Shown here: positions 50,561-59,492 of the stretch, piece by piece
Position numbering within the stretch: the stretch's first letter is position 1
Layout: each line of letters begins with the position of its first letter
Source: JAUXJB01 sp965226855
GTDB taxonomy: Bacteria; Myxococcota_A; UBA9160; SZUA-336
Assembly: GCA_965226855.1 (NCBI GenBank)
Contig: CBDDEE010000023.1
Span: forward strand, 1 to 64,000
Reading direction: 5' to 3'
Length of the DNA: 64,000 bases
Position numbers and translations under genes: made by a program
The notes under the pieces: generated by a model
What the model was told of the DNA's origin: nothing
Seen by the model: the letters and a program-made list of their open reading frames with translations, nothing else
Database searches by the model: none

Positions 50561-50977
50561 ATGCAGGTTTCGTGGATCGCGCTGGCGCTCGTTGTTGTCG
50601 CGTCCGCGTGTGCCTCTGCCCCTCCCGACCAAGCCGGCTATCTGCGCGAAATGCGCTCCGCGCCCACGACGTTCCGGATCGCTCGTGCCCTGGACCAGAC
50701 GGCCTGGAAACGAGCACGCAGCTTCGTGACTCGCTTCAGCTCGATGAAGGTCAAGAACGCGACGGACTCCGTTCTACAGACCTACCACCCGCCGAGCGAC
50801 GAGAGCCGCTTCGGGTACAAGGTCACGCGTCGTCCCGCGCGCAGCGGGGTGACGTTCACCGTCAAGTGCCTTCGCAGGGATCGCTGGGAAAAGCGGCAAT
50901 GTCAAGAGAATGCGGGGATCGCCGCCACGTACATACGGACCGGTGAGCTCCCGTATCCGGGTCTGATCCACAGGTAG
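50561..50977 (+). CDS. Small lipoprotein of unknown function
   Basis: A 138-residue protein with a lipobox (VVVASAC, Cys17) after MQVSWIALAL. The mature part is basic, with two cysteines (VKCLRRD, RQCQEN) that could form a disulfide. No family recognised. The ATG is 47 bases after the barrel's stop and six bases before the next gene, consistent with an operon. Confidence 0.65.
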   Translation: MQVSWIALALVVVASACASAPPDQAGYLREMRSAPTTFRIARALDQTAWKRARSFVTRFSSMKVKNATDSVLQTYHPPSDESRFGYKVTRRPARSGVTFTVKCLRRDRWEKRQCQENAGIAATYIRTGELPYPGLIHR

Positions 50978-50983
50978 CGCTCG

Positions 50984-52555
50984 TTGCAGTGGATCGGCCG
51001 CGGACGCTCCGCCAACGTCTACGTCGAACGCGACGAAGACGGGCTTCGCGTCGCACACAAGGTCTTTACACCCGACTCGCTCAGCCGTTTCGTGTTCTAC
51101 GCGCTCGACGGCGCTCCTAACCCTTACGGTTGGAACGAGCACGCAATCGCGGCTGCGCTCGCGAGACGCCAGATCCTGGGGCACCTGGTGGAGTTTTGGT
51201 TCGGAGCAAGGCTCTCCTTGCCAGTGACTTATGGCACTGCCTGGAACGAGCAGGCGCGCGCCTACGAGCTGCGCTGCGAGTTCATCGACGGCCGGCACCT
51301 CGCGCTACGCGGTCCCGACGGCTCCGAGGACCGGCTCGAGGATCTGACGGCCGGCATCATGACGCCATTGCAGCGCCACCTGGAGCAGGCGGGCTTCGAC
51401 GGCATGGTATGGCAGGCGGGACGTGGAAATCCCGTCGCAGCCAGCAACTTCATGCTGCGCGACGGAGACGACCCGGCTCACTGGGTGTGGATCGATCTCG
51501 AGTCGGGGGTGCCAGCGCTCTTCTCCTGCAGTCCGCGTGCGCAGCTGCGCTTCTACGTGCCGCGCTGCTGGCACTATCGCCGCCTCTTGTTCGACGACAC
51601 GAATACGCACCACCTCCGCAGCTACCTCGAGGAGCGCAGAGAGGACCTCGAGAACGAGCTCGGGCGCAAGCACGTCGAGGAGGTGTTCGCCGCCGTGGAG
51701 GAGCTGGACCATCGGCAGGTCCTCTGGAAGTCGCTCGCGCGTCACGAGCGCGGGATCCTGTCGCACCGCACGCAGGGGCGCCTCACGGAGGCCGAAGCAC
51801 TCTGGTACATCGAGCACCGCGCGCGCTGGACCGCGCACCTGATCCGGGTTGGAGGCACAGCAACGGCCGTGCGACTGGGCACGACACTCCATGGTGCCTG
51901 GCTGCGGTTGAGACGCCTCGACGTGCAGCGTGCGCTCGCCAGCGGTTGGAGCTTCATGACCTCTCAGTCTTACCGCACAGAACTGTCGCGGGGCTATGTC
52001 TCCCGTCGGATCGCTGCCTGGGAAGCACGCGGCTTTCTCGAGCCACCGCTGGTCGAGCAGCTTCACGGGGAGCTCGGTCGCGACGCATCGAGCGCGTACA
52101 TCGCCGATTTTGGCGTACACCTCATGCTCAAACCGTTCGTGAAGGTGCTGCAGTGGTGGGTCGTCCCGGCTCTCTTCCTCTTCGGAACGCTCGACGAGTG
52201 GACCGTGGCGCTCGTGCTCGTGAGCGGAGGAGCCGTGGCTCGCACGGCCTACACGCTGGGTCGCCTGGTCCAGTCCGCGCTCAGCGGCGAGCGGCTGCCC
52301 GTGATTGCGCTGGGGATAGGCGCGCTCCCGGTGGCGGGGAACACAGCGTTCCCAGCGGAGCTCGTCGCCTGCAGCCGGGGCGACGCCCGCATCCTGGCAC
52401 GCTTCATCGTTTACGACGCCTTCGCCGCCATCGGGCGCGCCGTTCCGATCTGGGGCGGCCCGGACACGTTGACCGAGCACCGCCTGAATCGCCTCCCCGA
52501 TGTGGTCGCGAACAGCATCCGCAGCCTGCTCGGCAGCCGCCAACGAAGCCGGTAG
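50984..52555 (+). CDS. Protein kinase-like/membrane fusion protein
   Basis: A 523-residue protein of two parts. Residues 1-200 have a kinase-like fold: IGRGRSANVYVERD resembles a glycine-rich loop, VAHKVFT the VAIK-type lysine and WVWIDLESGVPAL the metal Asp (DFG-like); GNPVAASNFML takes the catalytic-loop place. It resembles RIO/ABC1-type kinases more than classical ones. The middle is helical; the end has several hydrophobic segments (VVPALFLFGTLDEWTV, VIALGIGALPVAG). Start TTG at 50984, unusual but with the start of the domain. Substrate and membrane role unknown. May belong with the barrel and lipoprotein. Confidence 0.65.
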   Translation: MQWIGRGRSANVYVERDEDGLRVAHKVFTPDSLSRFVFYALDGAPNPYGWNEHAIAAALARRQILGHLVEFWFGARLSLPVTYGTAWNEQARAYELRCEFIDGRHLALRGPDGSEDRLEDLTAGIMTPLQRHLEQAGFDGMVWQAGRGNPVAASNFMLRDGDDPAHWVWIDLESGVPALFSCSPRAQLRFYVPRCWHYRRLLFDDTNTHHLRSYLEERREDLENELGRKHVEEVFAAVEELDHRQVLWKSLARHERGILSHRTQGRLTEAEALWYIEHRARWTAHLIRVGGTATAVRLGTTLHGAWLRLRRLDVQRALASGWSFMTSQSYRTELSRGYVSRRIAAWEARGFLEPPLVEQLHGELGRDASSAYIADFGVHLMLKPFVKVLQWWVVPALFLFGTLDEWTVALVLVSGGAVARTAYTLGRLVQSALSGERLPVIALGIGALPVAGNTAFPAELVACSRGDARILARFIVYDAFAAIGRAVPIWGGPDTLTEHRLNRLPDVVANSIRSLLGSRQRSR

Positions 52556-52617
52556 AGCTCGGCCTCCAGATTCGGATAGAATCCATCAGGGTACCTCTGC
52601 CTGAAGAAGGGACTGAG

Positions 52618-53457
52618 ATGGCAACGGAGACGGGGCGCGATCTGAAGCAAGAGGGCGATGTCGTTCTGATCGACGTTCGCGCGGGCGGAAGGATCTGGGT
52701 GATCACCATGAACCGCCCCCACCGCATGAACGCACTGGGTGACGGCATGGCGGCGGCGCTGACCGACGCCTTCCAGGCCTATCGCGACGACAAGGAGGCG
52801 CGGGTGGCGATTCTGACGGGCGCGGGAGACCGCGCCTTCTGCGCCGGCGCAGATCTGATCGAGACCGCGGAGATCCGTCAGGCCCAGGCCGCCGGAAAGG
52901 CGCCGCCCACCCGCGGCATGGGTCGCCTCGGCATCATCAACATGTCCGAATCGCTCGGCCTGTGGAAGCCGACCATCGCCGCGATCAACGGCTTTGCCGT
53001 CGCGGGCGGCTTCATGCTCGCCATGCAGTGCGACATACGCTTGATGGCGGAGCACGCGCGCATCGGGATCGCCGAGACGCGCTGGAACATGGCAGGCGCC
53101 GCGTGGATGGCGCCGCTTTGCAGGCAGATGCCGCTTGGCTGTGCCCTGGAGCTGACACTCTGGGGAGACACCCAGTACGACGCTCAGCGCTGCTACCAGA
53201 TCGGCTGGGCGCAGGCCATTGCCCCGAAGGAGGAGCTCCAGAAGCTGGCCTTGCAGTTCGCCGACCGGATGCTGGACATGGGTCCACGTGCCGTGCGCAA
53301 CAACAAGGAGATGGTCTATCGCGGCGCGACCATGGACCCCGCGATCTCGATGCGCTTCGGGTCCGCACTCGAGCAGAACCTGCGTGGCATGAAGGACAGC
53401 GTCGAGGGTCCACTCGCGTTCTCCGAGAAGAGACGCCCCAACTTCCTGGACGAGTAA
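52618..53457 (+). CDS. Enoyl-CoA hydratase/isomerase family protein
   Basis: A 279-residue crotonase-fold protein: WVITMNRPHRMNALGDGM, FCAGADLIETAE, INGFAVAGGFMLAMQCD for the oxyanion hole and GIAETRWNMAGAAW near the usual glutamate position, with E available at the AETR residue. Acyl-CoA substrate not known. The ATG is at 52618 after AAGAAGGG. Followed 20 bases later by an FAD oxidoreductase that may share its transcript. Confidence 0.87.
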   Translation: MATETGRDLKQEGDVVLIDVRAGGRIWVITMNRPHRMNALGDGMAAALTDAFQAYRDDKEARVAILTGAGDRAFCAGADLIETAEIRQAQAAGKAPPTRGMGRLGIINMSESLGLWKPTIAAINGFAVAGGFMLAMQCDIRLMAEHARIGIAETRWNMAGAAWMAPLCRQMPLGCALELTLWGDTQYDAQRCYQIGWAQAIAPKEELQKLALQFADRMLDMGPRAVRNNKEMVYRGATMDPAISMRFGSALEQNLRGMKDSVEGPLAFSEKRRPNFLDE

Positions 53458-53477
53458 TCGTGGCTGAGGACTGACCC

Positions 53478-54644
53478 ATGGCGGAGTCCCGACGAGTGGC
53501 GGTCGTGGGCGCGGGAGCCTTCGGGGGCTGGACAGCGCTCTGGCTGCGCCGTGCTGGTGCTCGGGTCACGTTGCTCGACGCGTGGGGACCGGGAAACTCG
53601 CGCGCTAGCTCCGGAGGCGAGACCCGCGCCATCCGCGCCATTTACGGGCGCGATCGCATCTATACGACCTGGGTTGCACGCGCCCTCGAGCTCTGGCGGG
53701 AGGCCGACGCGAGCTGGGGGACGCGCCTCTATCGCAAGATGGGGGCGCTGTGGATGTGCGGCAAAGACGACAGCTACGTACGTGCGGCGTTGCCGCACCT
53801 CGCAGAGCTCGGCCTCGCCGTCGAGACGCTCGACCCAGCCGACGCGCAGGCGCGCTACCCGCAGCTTGCGTTCGACGGCATCAAGAGCGTTCGCATCGAG
53901 GAGGACGCCGGCACGCTCTTCGCCCGACAGGCCTGCCAGGCAGTGGCGCGCAGGTTCTCCGAGGAGGGCGGCGACTGCGTGACGCTCGCAGCGCGCCCGA
54001 GCAAGGTCCGCGGCGGCTCCCTACAGTCCGTCGAGCTCTCCGACGGCTCCCGGCTCGAGGCCGACGCCTTCGTGTTCGCCTGCGGCCCGTGGCTGCCCGA
54101 GCTCTTCCCGCAACTCCTCGGCCACTCGTTGCGCATCTCACGGCAGGAGGTGCACTACTTCGGCACGCCGCCCGGAACGGCTTTCTCCGCGGCACAGCTC
54201 CCGATCTGGATCGACATGGAGCTCGGCTACTACGGACTGCCTGCGAGCGAGCATCGCGGCTTCAAGGTTGCCGACGACCGCCGTGGGCCCCCGTTCGATC
54301 CGACGAGTGGCGATCGACTACCCACCAGCCAGGGGATCGCGGCTGCGCGCGAGTTCGTCGCGCAGCGCTTCCCCGGGCTGCGGGATGCGCCGCTGCTGGA
54401 GGCGCGCGTCTGCCAGTACACGAACACCCCAGACAACCATCTCGTCATCGACACGCACCCGGAGGCGGAGAACCTGTGGCTGGTCGGCGGTGGCTCGGGC
54501 CACGGCTTCAAGCTCGGACCCGCCCTTGGCGAGCTCGTGGCTCGGCACGTCCTCGAGGGGACTCGCCCGGCTCCGCAGCTCGCAATCGAACGCCTCGCGA
54601 GACTCGGCGCGCCCGGCGAGACCATCTTCGCGCAGCCCGACTGA
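53478..54644 (+). CDS. FAD-dependent oxidoreductase (DAO/sarcosine oxidase-like)
   Basis: A 388-residue DAO-family flavoenzyme: FAD-binding GAGAFGGWTALWLRR at the N-terminus, SSGGETRAIRAIYG following (flavin-linking region in monomeric sarcosine oxidases lacks here a clear attachment Cys), the substrate-side FVFACGPWLPELFP and C-terminal VGGGSGHGFKLGPALG. It oxidises an amine or amino acid, or a small secondary amine. Start ATG 53478. It comes after the enoyl-CoA hydratase. Confidence 0.87.
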   Translation: MAESRRVAVVGAGAFGGWTALWLRRAGARVTLLDAWGPGNSRASSGGETRAIRAIYGRDRIYTTWVARALELWREADASWGTRLYRKMGALWMCGKDDSYVRAALPHLAELGLAVETLDPADAQARYPQLAFDGIKSVRIEEDAGTLFARQACQAVARRFSEEGGDCVTLAARPSKVRGGSLQSVELSDGSRLEADAFVFACGPWLPELFPQLLGHSLRISRQEVHYFGTPPGTAFSAAQLPIWIDMELGYYGLPASEHRGFKVADDRRGPPFDPTSGDRLPTSQGIAAAREFVAQRFPGLRDAPLLEARVCQYTNTPDNHLVIDTHPEAENLWLVGGGSGHGFKLGPALGELVARHVLEGTRPAPQLAIERLARLGAPGETIFAQPD

Positions 54645-54722
54645 TTTCTGTCAGACTCAACCGTTCACCTCTTTGATCGAAGACCACATACCCAAGCGAA
54701 TTCGCGAAACCCTTCGGGAGGC

Positions 54723-54986
54723 TCAGAGCGCCTGACAGCGCACGGTTGTCGGCGGCGTGACTCCGCACTGCAAGGCGTCCGTAACGCCACTCCCGAGCGC
54801 AGCGCAGGCGGCGGTGTTGGCACTCGCGATCGCCGAGTCCTCGCTGTCTCCCCCTCCGACCCGACACTCTGTACGGCCCTTGAACGTGAAGCACGCGTCG
54901 CACTCCACTCGGACCTCTTGGCTCAGCCCGTACCAGAGCAGCGCCGCAAAGAGTGCAAGTCCCACGATGGTGGCGGCAGCGCGCAT
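54723..54986 (-). CDS. Membrane-anchored small protein of unknown function
   Basis: An 87-residue product when started at 54986, MRAAATIVGLALFAALLW, giving an N-terminal helix; an alternative start 18 codons earlier at 55040 is less likely. The soluble end has six cysteines (ECDACFTF, TECRVGG, AACAALG, LQCGVT, VRCQAL), consistent with disulfides in the periplasm. No family. Downstream of the lipoprotein at 54998 on the same strand. Confidence 0.6.
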   Translation of the reverse strand: MRAAATIVGLALFAALLWYGLSQEVRVECDACFTFKGRTECRVGGGDSEDSAIASANTAACAALGSGVTDALQCGVTPPTTVRCQAL

Positions 54987-54997
54987 CACGCCCGAGG

Positions 54998-55444
54998 CTA
55001 CTGCTGCGCGTCCGCCGGCACGCCATCGCTTGACGCGCACGCTCGGCTCTCGTCAGCGATGTAAGAGAACGGGAGGAAGGCAGTGCCGGTGGCGAAGCCC
55101 ACGATGTTTGCAGCGAGCCAGCCGACGTCGGTCAGGACCGCCATCAACGGCCACACGTCGCCCTGGTCGTCCGCCCAGCCCACGCCGTAAGCGACGAGAT
55201 CGAGCGGAAAGACGATGATGTACCCGACCACCAGGATGGGGGCCGCGACCACGGCTGCGAGTCCTCCACCTGCGGTCGTCGGTACGCAGACGATCGCGTT
55301 ACGTCCGTAGGGGCCCTCGTCGTACGCGACCCTGGCGAGCTGGCGTGCAGGCAGAGAGTAGCCCCAGGTTCCGGGCTCCGGAGGTGCCTGGGCACAGGCT
55401 GGAGTGAGAAGAGCAACCACGACGAGCAGCGAGAGTGGGCGCAT
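54998..55444 (-). CDS. Small lipoprotein with hydrophobic segments
   Basis: A 148-residue protein with a clear lipobox (LLTPAC, Cys17). Two hydrophobic segments, AAVVAAPILVVGYIIVFPL and LAANIVGFATGTAFL, follow, reminiscent of small YceK-like lipoproteins; the family is not certain. Start at 55444. It is just upstream of the Cys-rich protein on the minus strand. Confidence 0.65.
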   Translation of the reverse strand: MRPLSLLVVVALLTPACAQAPPEPGTWGYSLPARQLARVAYDEGPYGRNAIVCVPTTAGGGLAAVVAAPILVVGYIIVFPLDLVAYGVGWADDQGDVWPLMAVLTDVGWLAANIVGFATGTAFLPFSYIADESRACASSDGVPADAQQ

Positions 55445-55494
55445 GAGGATCTCTACCTGGTTCCCGCCGATTATACGTGCTCGTCCGGCTCAAG

Positions 55495-56040
55495 CTACCA
55501 GCGCACTACGTGGAGCATAAAGTAGACCGAAACTCCCGAGAGGGAGACGTACATCCAGCCGGCCCACGTCCACCTGGAGAGGCGCCTGTGGGTCGCGAGA
55601 CGGTTACTGAACGCCAGGTAGAGGGAGGTCAGGATCATCGGGAACGTAACGACGGAAAGAGTGATGTGGCTGATGAGCACAGAGAAGTAGATTGGGCGCA
55701 CAACGCCCTGGCCCAAGAAGCGCGTATCACCGTGAGAAAAATGGTAGTAGATGTAGTTCGCGAGAAACAACGCTGACGAGGCAAAGGCTGTGAGCATGAA
55801 CCGCATATGCAGCCTTCGCTTCCGCCTCCGGATCGCCCAGAGCCCGCAGGAGATCAGCGCCGCGCTCGTGCCGTTGAGCACCGCGTTGATCAAGGGCAGC
55901 GATGTCCCCCGTGACACCACGCCGTCCCCCTCGTGGAAGTAGATCAGCCAGACGAGGAAGCTCATCGCGGCCAGCGTCACGACGGCGTTGCCCGCACCGA
56001 ACTGCTTGGGCGTCAGCTGGATGGATGGCGGCGACGACAT
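55495..56040 (-). CDS. DUF420 membrane protein
   Basis: A 181-residue protein with about five helices matching DUF420 (CtaM-like): LPLINAVLNGTSAALISCGLWA, RRLHMRFMLTAFASSALF and YYHFSHGDTRF with the conserved His residues. Members are linked to cytochrome c oxidase maturation. The histidines in the membrane could bind heme or metal. No oxidase genes are in the window, so the role is inferred. Start at 56040, just downstream of the selenoprotein W-like gene. Confidence 0.83.
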   Translation of the reverse strand: MSSPPSIQLTPKQFGAGNAVVTLAAMSFLVWLIYFHEGDGVVSRGTSLPLINAVLNGTSAALISCGLWAIRRRKRRLHMRFMLTAFASSALFLANYIYYHFSHGDTRFLGQGVVRPIYFSVLISHITLSVVTFPMILTSLYLAFSNRLATHRRLSRWTWAGWMYVSLSGVSVYFMLHVVRW

Positions 56041-56046
56041 GCGCCT

Positions 56047-56328
56047 TCAGCCGTCGACGTGCCCTAGGTCCCGGCCGGGTGCCACCCGATCGCGGACCAG
56101 CTGCTTGAGCTCCTTGATGTCGGGGAAGCGGCCCGCCTGCTCGCGCGAGAAGATCCGCTCGCCAGCGAGGCGCACCTCGAACACACCCCCTTCCGCGTTG
56201 GGTACGAGCGTCACCCCGCCGAGCTCCTCCTCGAACGTCGCGAGCAGCTCCTGGGCCATCCAGGCGGATCGCAGCAGCCAGCGGCAGCGGCGACAGTACT
56301 CGATCTCTACGTACGGCCGGTCGGACAC
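56047..56328 (-). CDS. SelT/SelW/SelH-like redox protein
   Basis: A 93-residue thioredoxin-like Rdx-family protein. EYCRRCRWLLRSAWMAQEL has the CxxC redox pair; both positions are Cys, without selenocysteine. GGVFEVRLAGERIFSRE and FPDIKELKQLVRD are the other conserved segments. GTG start at 56328 chosen so that the protein begins just before the first strand; the longer frame to 56409 overlaps the nitroreductase gene. Confidence 0.82.
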   Translation of the reverse strand: MSDRPYVEIEYCRRCRWLLRSAWMAQELLATFEEELGGVTLVPNAEGGVFEVRLAGERIFSREQAGRFPDIKELKQLVRDRVAPGRDLGHVDG

Positions 56329-56347
56329 GTCCAGGCCCTCATCGCGC

Positions 56348-57916
56348 TCAGCTCTGGACCTGCAAGAGTGCCTGGCCGGAATGGCCGAGGGCAACGAGAA
56401 ACATGACACTCTTGCCGGCCGCGTGCGGCGAGAAGAACTCGATCACCTCGTCGTCCAGGAAGGTGAGCCCGGTGGCCCCGAAGCGCTGGGCATAGCTCGC
56501 AAGGTACATCCGGCCGCCCGTGATGCCGCCCTCGAGCTGTGCGGCCCGGTAGCCGCGATTGCCGAGCTGCGCGAGAACCGACGAGAGATCGGCGAGGCAG
56601 TAGACGTTCGCCGCCGCGTTAGCGGGAAGATCCTGCATCAGCCCGAGTCGGCCGGCCGCGCTGCGTAGGTCTCCCTCGCGCAGCAGATCCAGCGAGCGGT
56701 CGTTGCGCCGATAGTGATACGCCCCCGCTGGAAGGCCCTCGACGAAGTGCGCGATCACGTATAGGTCGAGCAAGGTCGAGCCCGGGGGATCGAGGAAGTC
56801 GGCGGGCACTCCGCGGGTCGAGCGCTCCAGGACGGTGGAGAGCTCGGCAAACGAGATCGAACGCTTCGGATCGAAGGCACGCGTCGAGCCACGCCGGCGA
56901 ATCAAGTGGTCTAGCGACTCGCGTGGGAGCTCTGACTCGGAAAGCAGCTCGAGCCCGTACAGAGAGCCGGTCTCGGCGTGCTCTCGGACCGGGCGCGCGG
57001 CACTGCCCCAGGAACGGACTTCATCAGCGTCGCGGAGCGAGGAGGCCTCGTGCAGCTCGCGGATCGTCGCGTAGTCAACTTCCGAGCGTGATAGCGGCTC
57101 GGTCTCGAGCGTGAGCTTGGGCAGCGCTGGGGCGGCGGGCGGGGAGCGATCCGATCGTCCCAACGGAACCAGAGTGAGCGCGCCCTCTCGAAACGGGTCG
57201 AGACCGAGCAACGCCTCCACGGGCCCGTCGGCGAACCCCATGATCACGCGGGGCTCGAGAGTTTGCGTCTCGGCGACCGCCAGCAGGTTGGCGTGCAAGG
57301 TTCCAGCATCCCAGAAGCAGTGGCGATAGGCACGAGCCTGGTACTTCCAGGCGTTCCTCCAGTACGTGGAGGCACTCGCGACCACCACAGGGGCACGAGC
57401 GAGGTCCGCGTTGCCGCCGGATGCCTCGACCAGCACCCCGCGGTGATCGCCGTCGCGAAGAAGGCGCAGCGCGAAGTCGTGCGGGTCGAAGTGGTACACG
57501 CCGGCAGGTAGGCCCGGGAGCTCCCCCGCAATCAGATAGAGGTCGATGTGGTAGAGCGCGCCGGTGTTCGGGTAGGCGCGAAAGTTGACCTCCCGACCCG
57601 GATAGCGCTTGCGCTTGGTGATGCCTGCTGACAGGTAGAGGAGGCGCGACAGCGTGGCGAAATCCGGCTCTCTTTTCTCTCCGTCCGCGATCGGAGGCGA
57701 TCGCGGTGTCACCGCGATCGCCTCGAGCGCGGCGTGATCGCTCGCCGGGGCGCTCCGCACCAGCGGTATCGGCTCGAGGTCTCGGTAGATCTTGAAGGAA
57801 AGAGGCTCGTTCTCCCAGTCAAGGGCGTGGCGATTCGCCTGCAGGCTCTGCAGGCTGTGTTTGGTCGCGTCGTGGTACGCGAGGGCCGCTCGGACATCAC
57901 GATTCTGAGCAGACAT
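56348..57916 (-). CDS. SagB/ThcOx-family tandem nitroreductase
   Basis: A 522-residue flavoprotein with two nitroreductase-fold halves (roughly residues 80-260 and 320-520). The first has LSRLLYLSAGIT, FRAYPNTGALYHIDLY and YRHCFWDAGTLHANLL; the second has RRGSTRAFDPKRSISF and QLEGGITGGRMYLAS. SagB-type enzymes oxidise azolines to azoles in peptide toxins, yet stand-alone homologs have other roles; no SagC/D or precursor gene is near. FMN-binding arginines seem kept in the second half. It is upstream of the Rdx gene. Confidence 0.83.
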   Translation of the reverse strand: MSAQNRDVRAALAYHDATKHSLQSLQANRHALDWENEPLSFKIYRDLEPIPLVRSAPASDHAALEAIAVTPRSPPIADGEKREPDFATLSRLLYLSAGITKRKRYPGREVNFRAYPNTGALYHIDLYLIAGELPGLPAGVYHFDPHDFALRLLRDGDHRGVLVEASGGNADLARAPVVVASASTYWRNAWKYQARAYRHCFWDAGTLHANLLAVAETQTLEPRVIMGFADGPVEALLGLDPFREGALTLVPLGRSDRSPPAAPALPKLTLETEPLSRSEVDYATIRELHEASSLRDADEVRSWGSAARPVREHAETGSLYGLELLSESELPRESLDHLIRRRGSTRAFDPKRSISFAELSTVLERSTRGVPADFLDPPGSTLLDLYVIAHFVEGLPAGAYHYRRNDRSLDLLREGDLRSAAGRLGLMQDLPANAAANVYCLADLSSVLAQLGNRGYRAAQLEGGITGGRMYLASYAQRFGATGLTFLDDEVIEFFSPHAAGKSVMFLVALGHSGQALLQVQS

Positions 57917-57930
57917 CGCTCGGGACCAGC

Positions 57931-58536
57931 TCAGTCGACGGGGAAGCTGGCAACGAGCGCGCGCAGCCGCTCGCGGGCCCCCTCGAGCACGGGCACTCCG
58001 TCGCCGACGAGGACCGTGTCGAAGTCGAGCTCGAGCAGCTGGCGGACGCTGTGCCGCAAAAGCGGCGGATCGTCCATCACGCGCGCCCGAAGCAGCGAGA
58101 GCTCCCCTGGAGGGTTCCCGATCACCGCATCCCCCACGACGAGCAGACGCCGCGCCGGATCGTGCAAGGCAATCTCCCCAGGGGACTTGCCCGGAACGGC
58201 GACGATTTCGAAGGGCCCCACGCGCTGTCCTGTCTCTAGCTCGTCATCAATCTGCAAGTCTTGATCCCGCGCGTAAGCGGCGTCCGCCGGATGGATCGCG
58301 ACGCGAGCTCCGGTGCGCTCCCGCACGAGGTTCGCCGCACGCGCGTGGTTGCGATTCGTGATCAGGATCCTCGCCACTCCCTCTTTCGTTAGCTCCTCGA
58401 GATTGTCGTCACCGAGCTCGACCGGATCGATGCAGAGGTTGCCCTCTTCGTGCACGACCAGGGTGCCGTGGAAGTCATAGCCATGAGGCTCGGAGAACCA
58501 GTCCCATGTCCAGATCCCGGGATACACTTCACGCAC
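57931..58536 (-). CDS. Metallo-beta-lactamase-fold protein with altered metal site
   Basis: A 201-residue MBL-fold protein: WTWDWFSEPHGYDFHGT, LITNRNHARAA in place of HxHxDH, GKSPGEIAL in place of the usual GHSPG, GDAVIG and DGVPVL. Three of the usual His ligands are missing, so metal-dependent hydrolysis is doubtful; such proteins can be non-metal or altered-specificity members. Start at 58536, next to the divergent gene at 58590. The tandem nitroreductase follows 14 bases later on the same strand. Confidence 0.78.
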   Translation of the reverse strand: MREVYPGIWTWDWFSEPHGYDFHGTLVVHEEGNLCIDPVELGDDNLEELTKEGVARILITNRNHARAANLVRERTGARVAIHPADAAYARDQDLQIDDELETGQRVGPFEIVAVPGKSPGEIALHDPARRLLVVGDAVIGNPPGELSLLRARVMDDPPLLRHSVRQLLELDFDTVLVGDGVPVLEGARERLRALVASFPVD

Positions 58537-58589
58537 ACGGCGAGTCTACCACCTCCCCATCCCTTTCCTTCATCGGATATCTTCAGTTC

Positions 58590-59492
58590 TTGACGCGCAC
58601 ATCCCTCGCCCTACCTCCCAAGTCCAGCATCCAGGCGGATGCAGACACGGTGCAGCTCGTCCACGCGGAGCTCACGTCCGTGATCGCCGGCCATCCGCGA
58701 GCCACGACGACCTATCACTTCTACGAGGAGCTCGACGCCTGGCTCGGGCCGTGGGGCCGGCGCGGCTATCTGATCGGCTACGGCAAAGCCTACAACGTCG
58801 CGTTCAACAGCAACCCGCTCCTGAGGATGAGGTCCGTCACGCGAAAGTGGGTCTGGAGAACGACAATCCTGCTGCAGGAGGCGCTCCGAGACTACGTGGT
58901 CGAGAGAGTTCGAGCGGGAACCATCGGGTCCTTGACGGAGCCCGAGCTGCGACAGGCTGCGTTCGAGAGTCACGCCAGAGCCTACGACAGCGCGGGCCTC
59001 GCAAGAGTGGTCCTGATCGCGCCGGAGCTGATCCCGATCATCGCTTCGATCCCCGCTGTCGAGTTCTCGCCGGCGTCGCGGGACTTCAGCCCCTCCGTCC
59101 GCCAGGTCTTCGCCACCCTCGACCGTGTCGCGCCCAAAGTCCTCGGAAGCGGACTCGCTAGCCTTTCGAGCCCGACTCGTGCCGCCGCGCTGTGGCGTTC
59201 CGCCCTCGAGGACCGAAGAGCACTCTGGAACGGGCTCGTGACCTGGCAAGAGCTGCATGTGCTCCAGACTCAGGTCTTGCGCGGCCGTCTGGACCACGTT
59301 CCCTGGCTCGACCAGGTAATCCTGCTACTGAGCGAGCGTGAGTTTCCCAACCAGCGCTCCGCGCGACTGGCCAGCGCCATCGTGAAGGCCGCTGAGGAAC
59401 ACCGCCGTCTTCTCACCGAGCGCCTCAACACCTGGCTAGCAGACGCGCCCGAGGTCCTATCGCACGTCTCGTGGCGGTCCCGAAATAGTTAG
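58590..59492 (+). CDS. Hypothetical protein
   Basis: About 300 residues if TTG 58590 is used; GTG 58650 is an alternative, and the frame continues upstream to 58506 across the divergent gene's start, which I treat as noncoding. Mostly helical, with YHFYEELDAWLGPWGRRGYL, GKAYNVAFNS and ILLQEALRDYVVERVRAG visible. No recognised family or signal peptide. It converges on the VOC gene at 59489, overlapping it by four bases. Confidence 0.6.
   Translation: MTRTSLALPPKSSIQADADTVQLVHAELTSVIAGHPRATTTYHFYEELDAWLGPWGRRGYLIGYGKAYNVAFNSNPLLRMRSVTRKWVWRTTILLQEALRDYVVERVRAGTIGSLTEPELRQAAFESHARAYDSAGLARVVLIAPELIPIIASIPAVEFSPASRDFSPSVRQVFATLDRVAPKVLGSGLASLSSPTRAAALWRSALEDRRALWNGLVTWQELHVLQTQVLRGRLDHVPWLDQVILLLSEREFPNQRSARLASAIVKAAEEHRRLLTERLNTWLADAPEVLSHVSWRSRNS

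Noticed and set aside
51130..53457. 775-residue plus-strand protein joined to enoyl-CoA hydratase
   Set aside because: The upstream part is out of frame with the kinase-like gene and has no domain; the hydratase starts at its own ATG 52618.
56047..56328. Selenoprotein
   Set aside because: Redox motif is CRRC with two ordinary Cys codons; no in-frame TGA.
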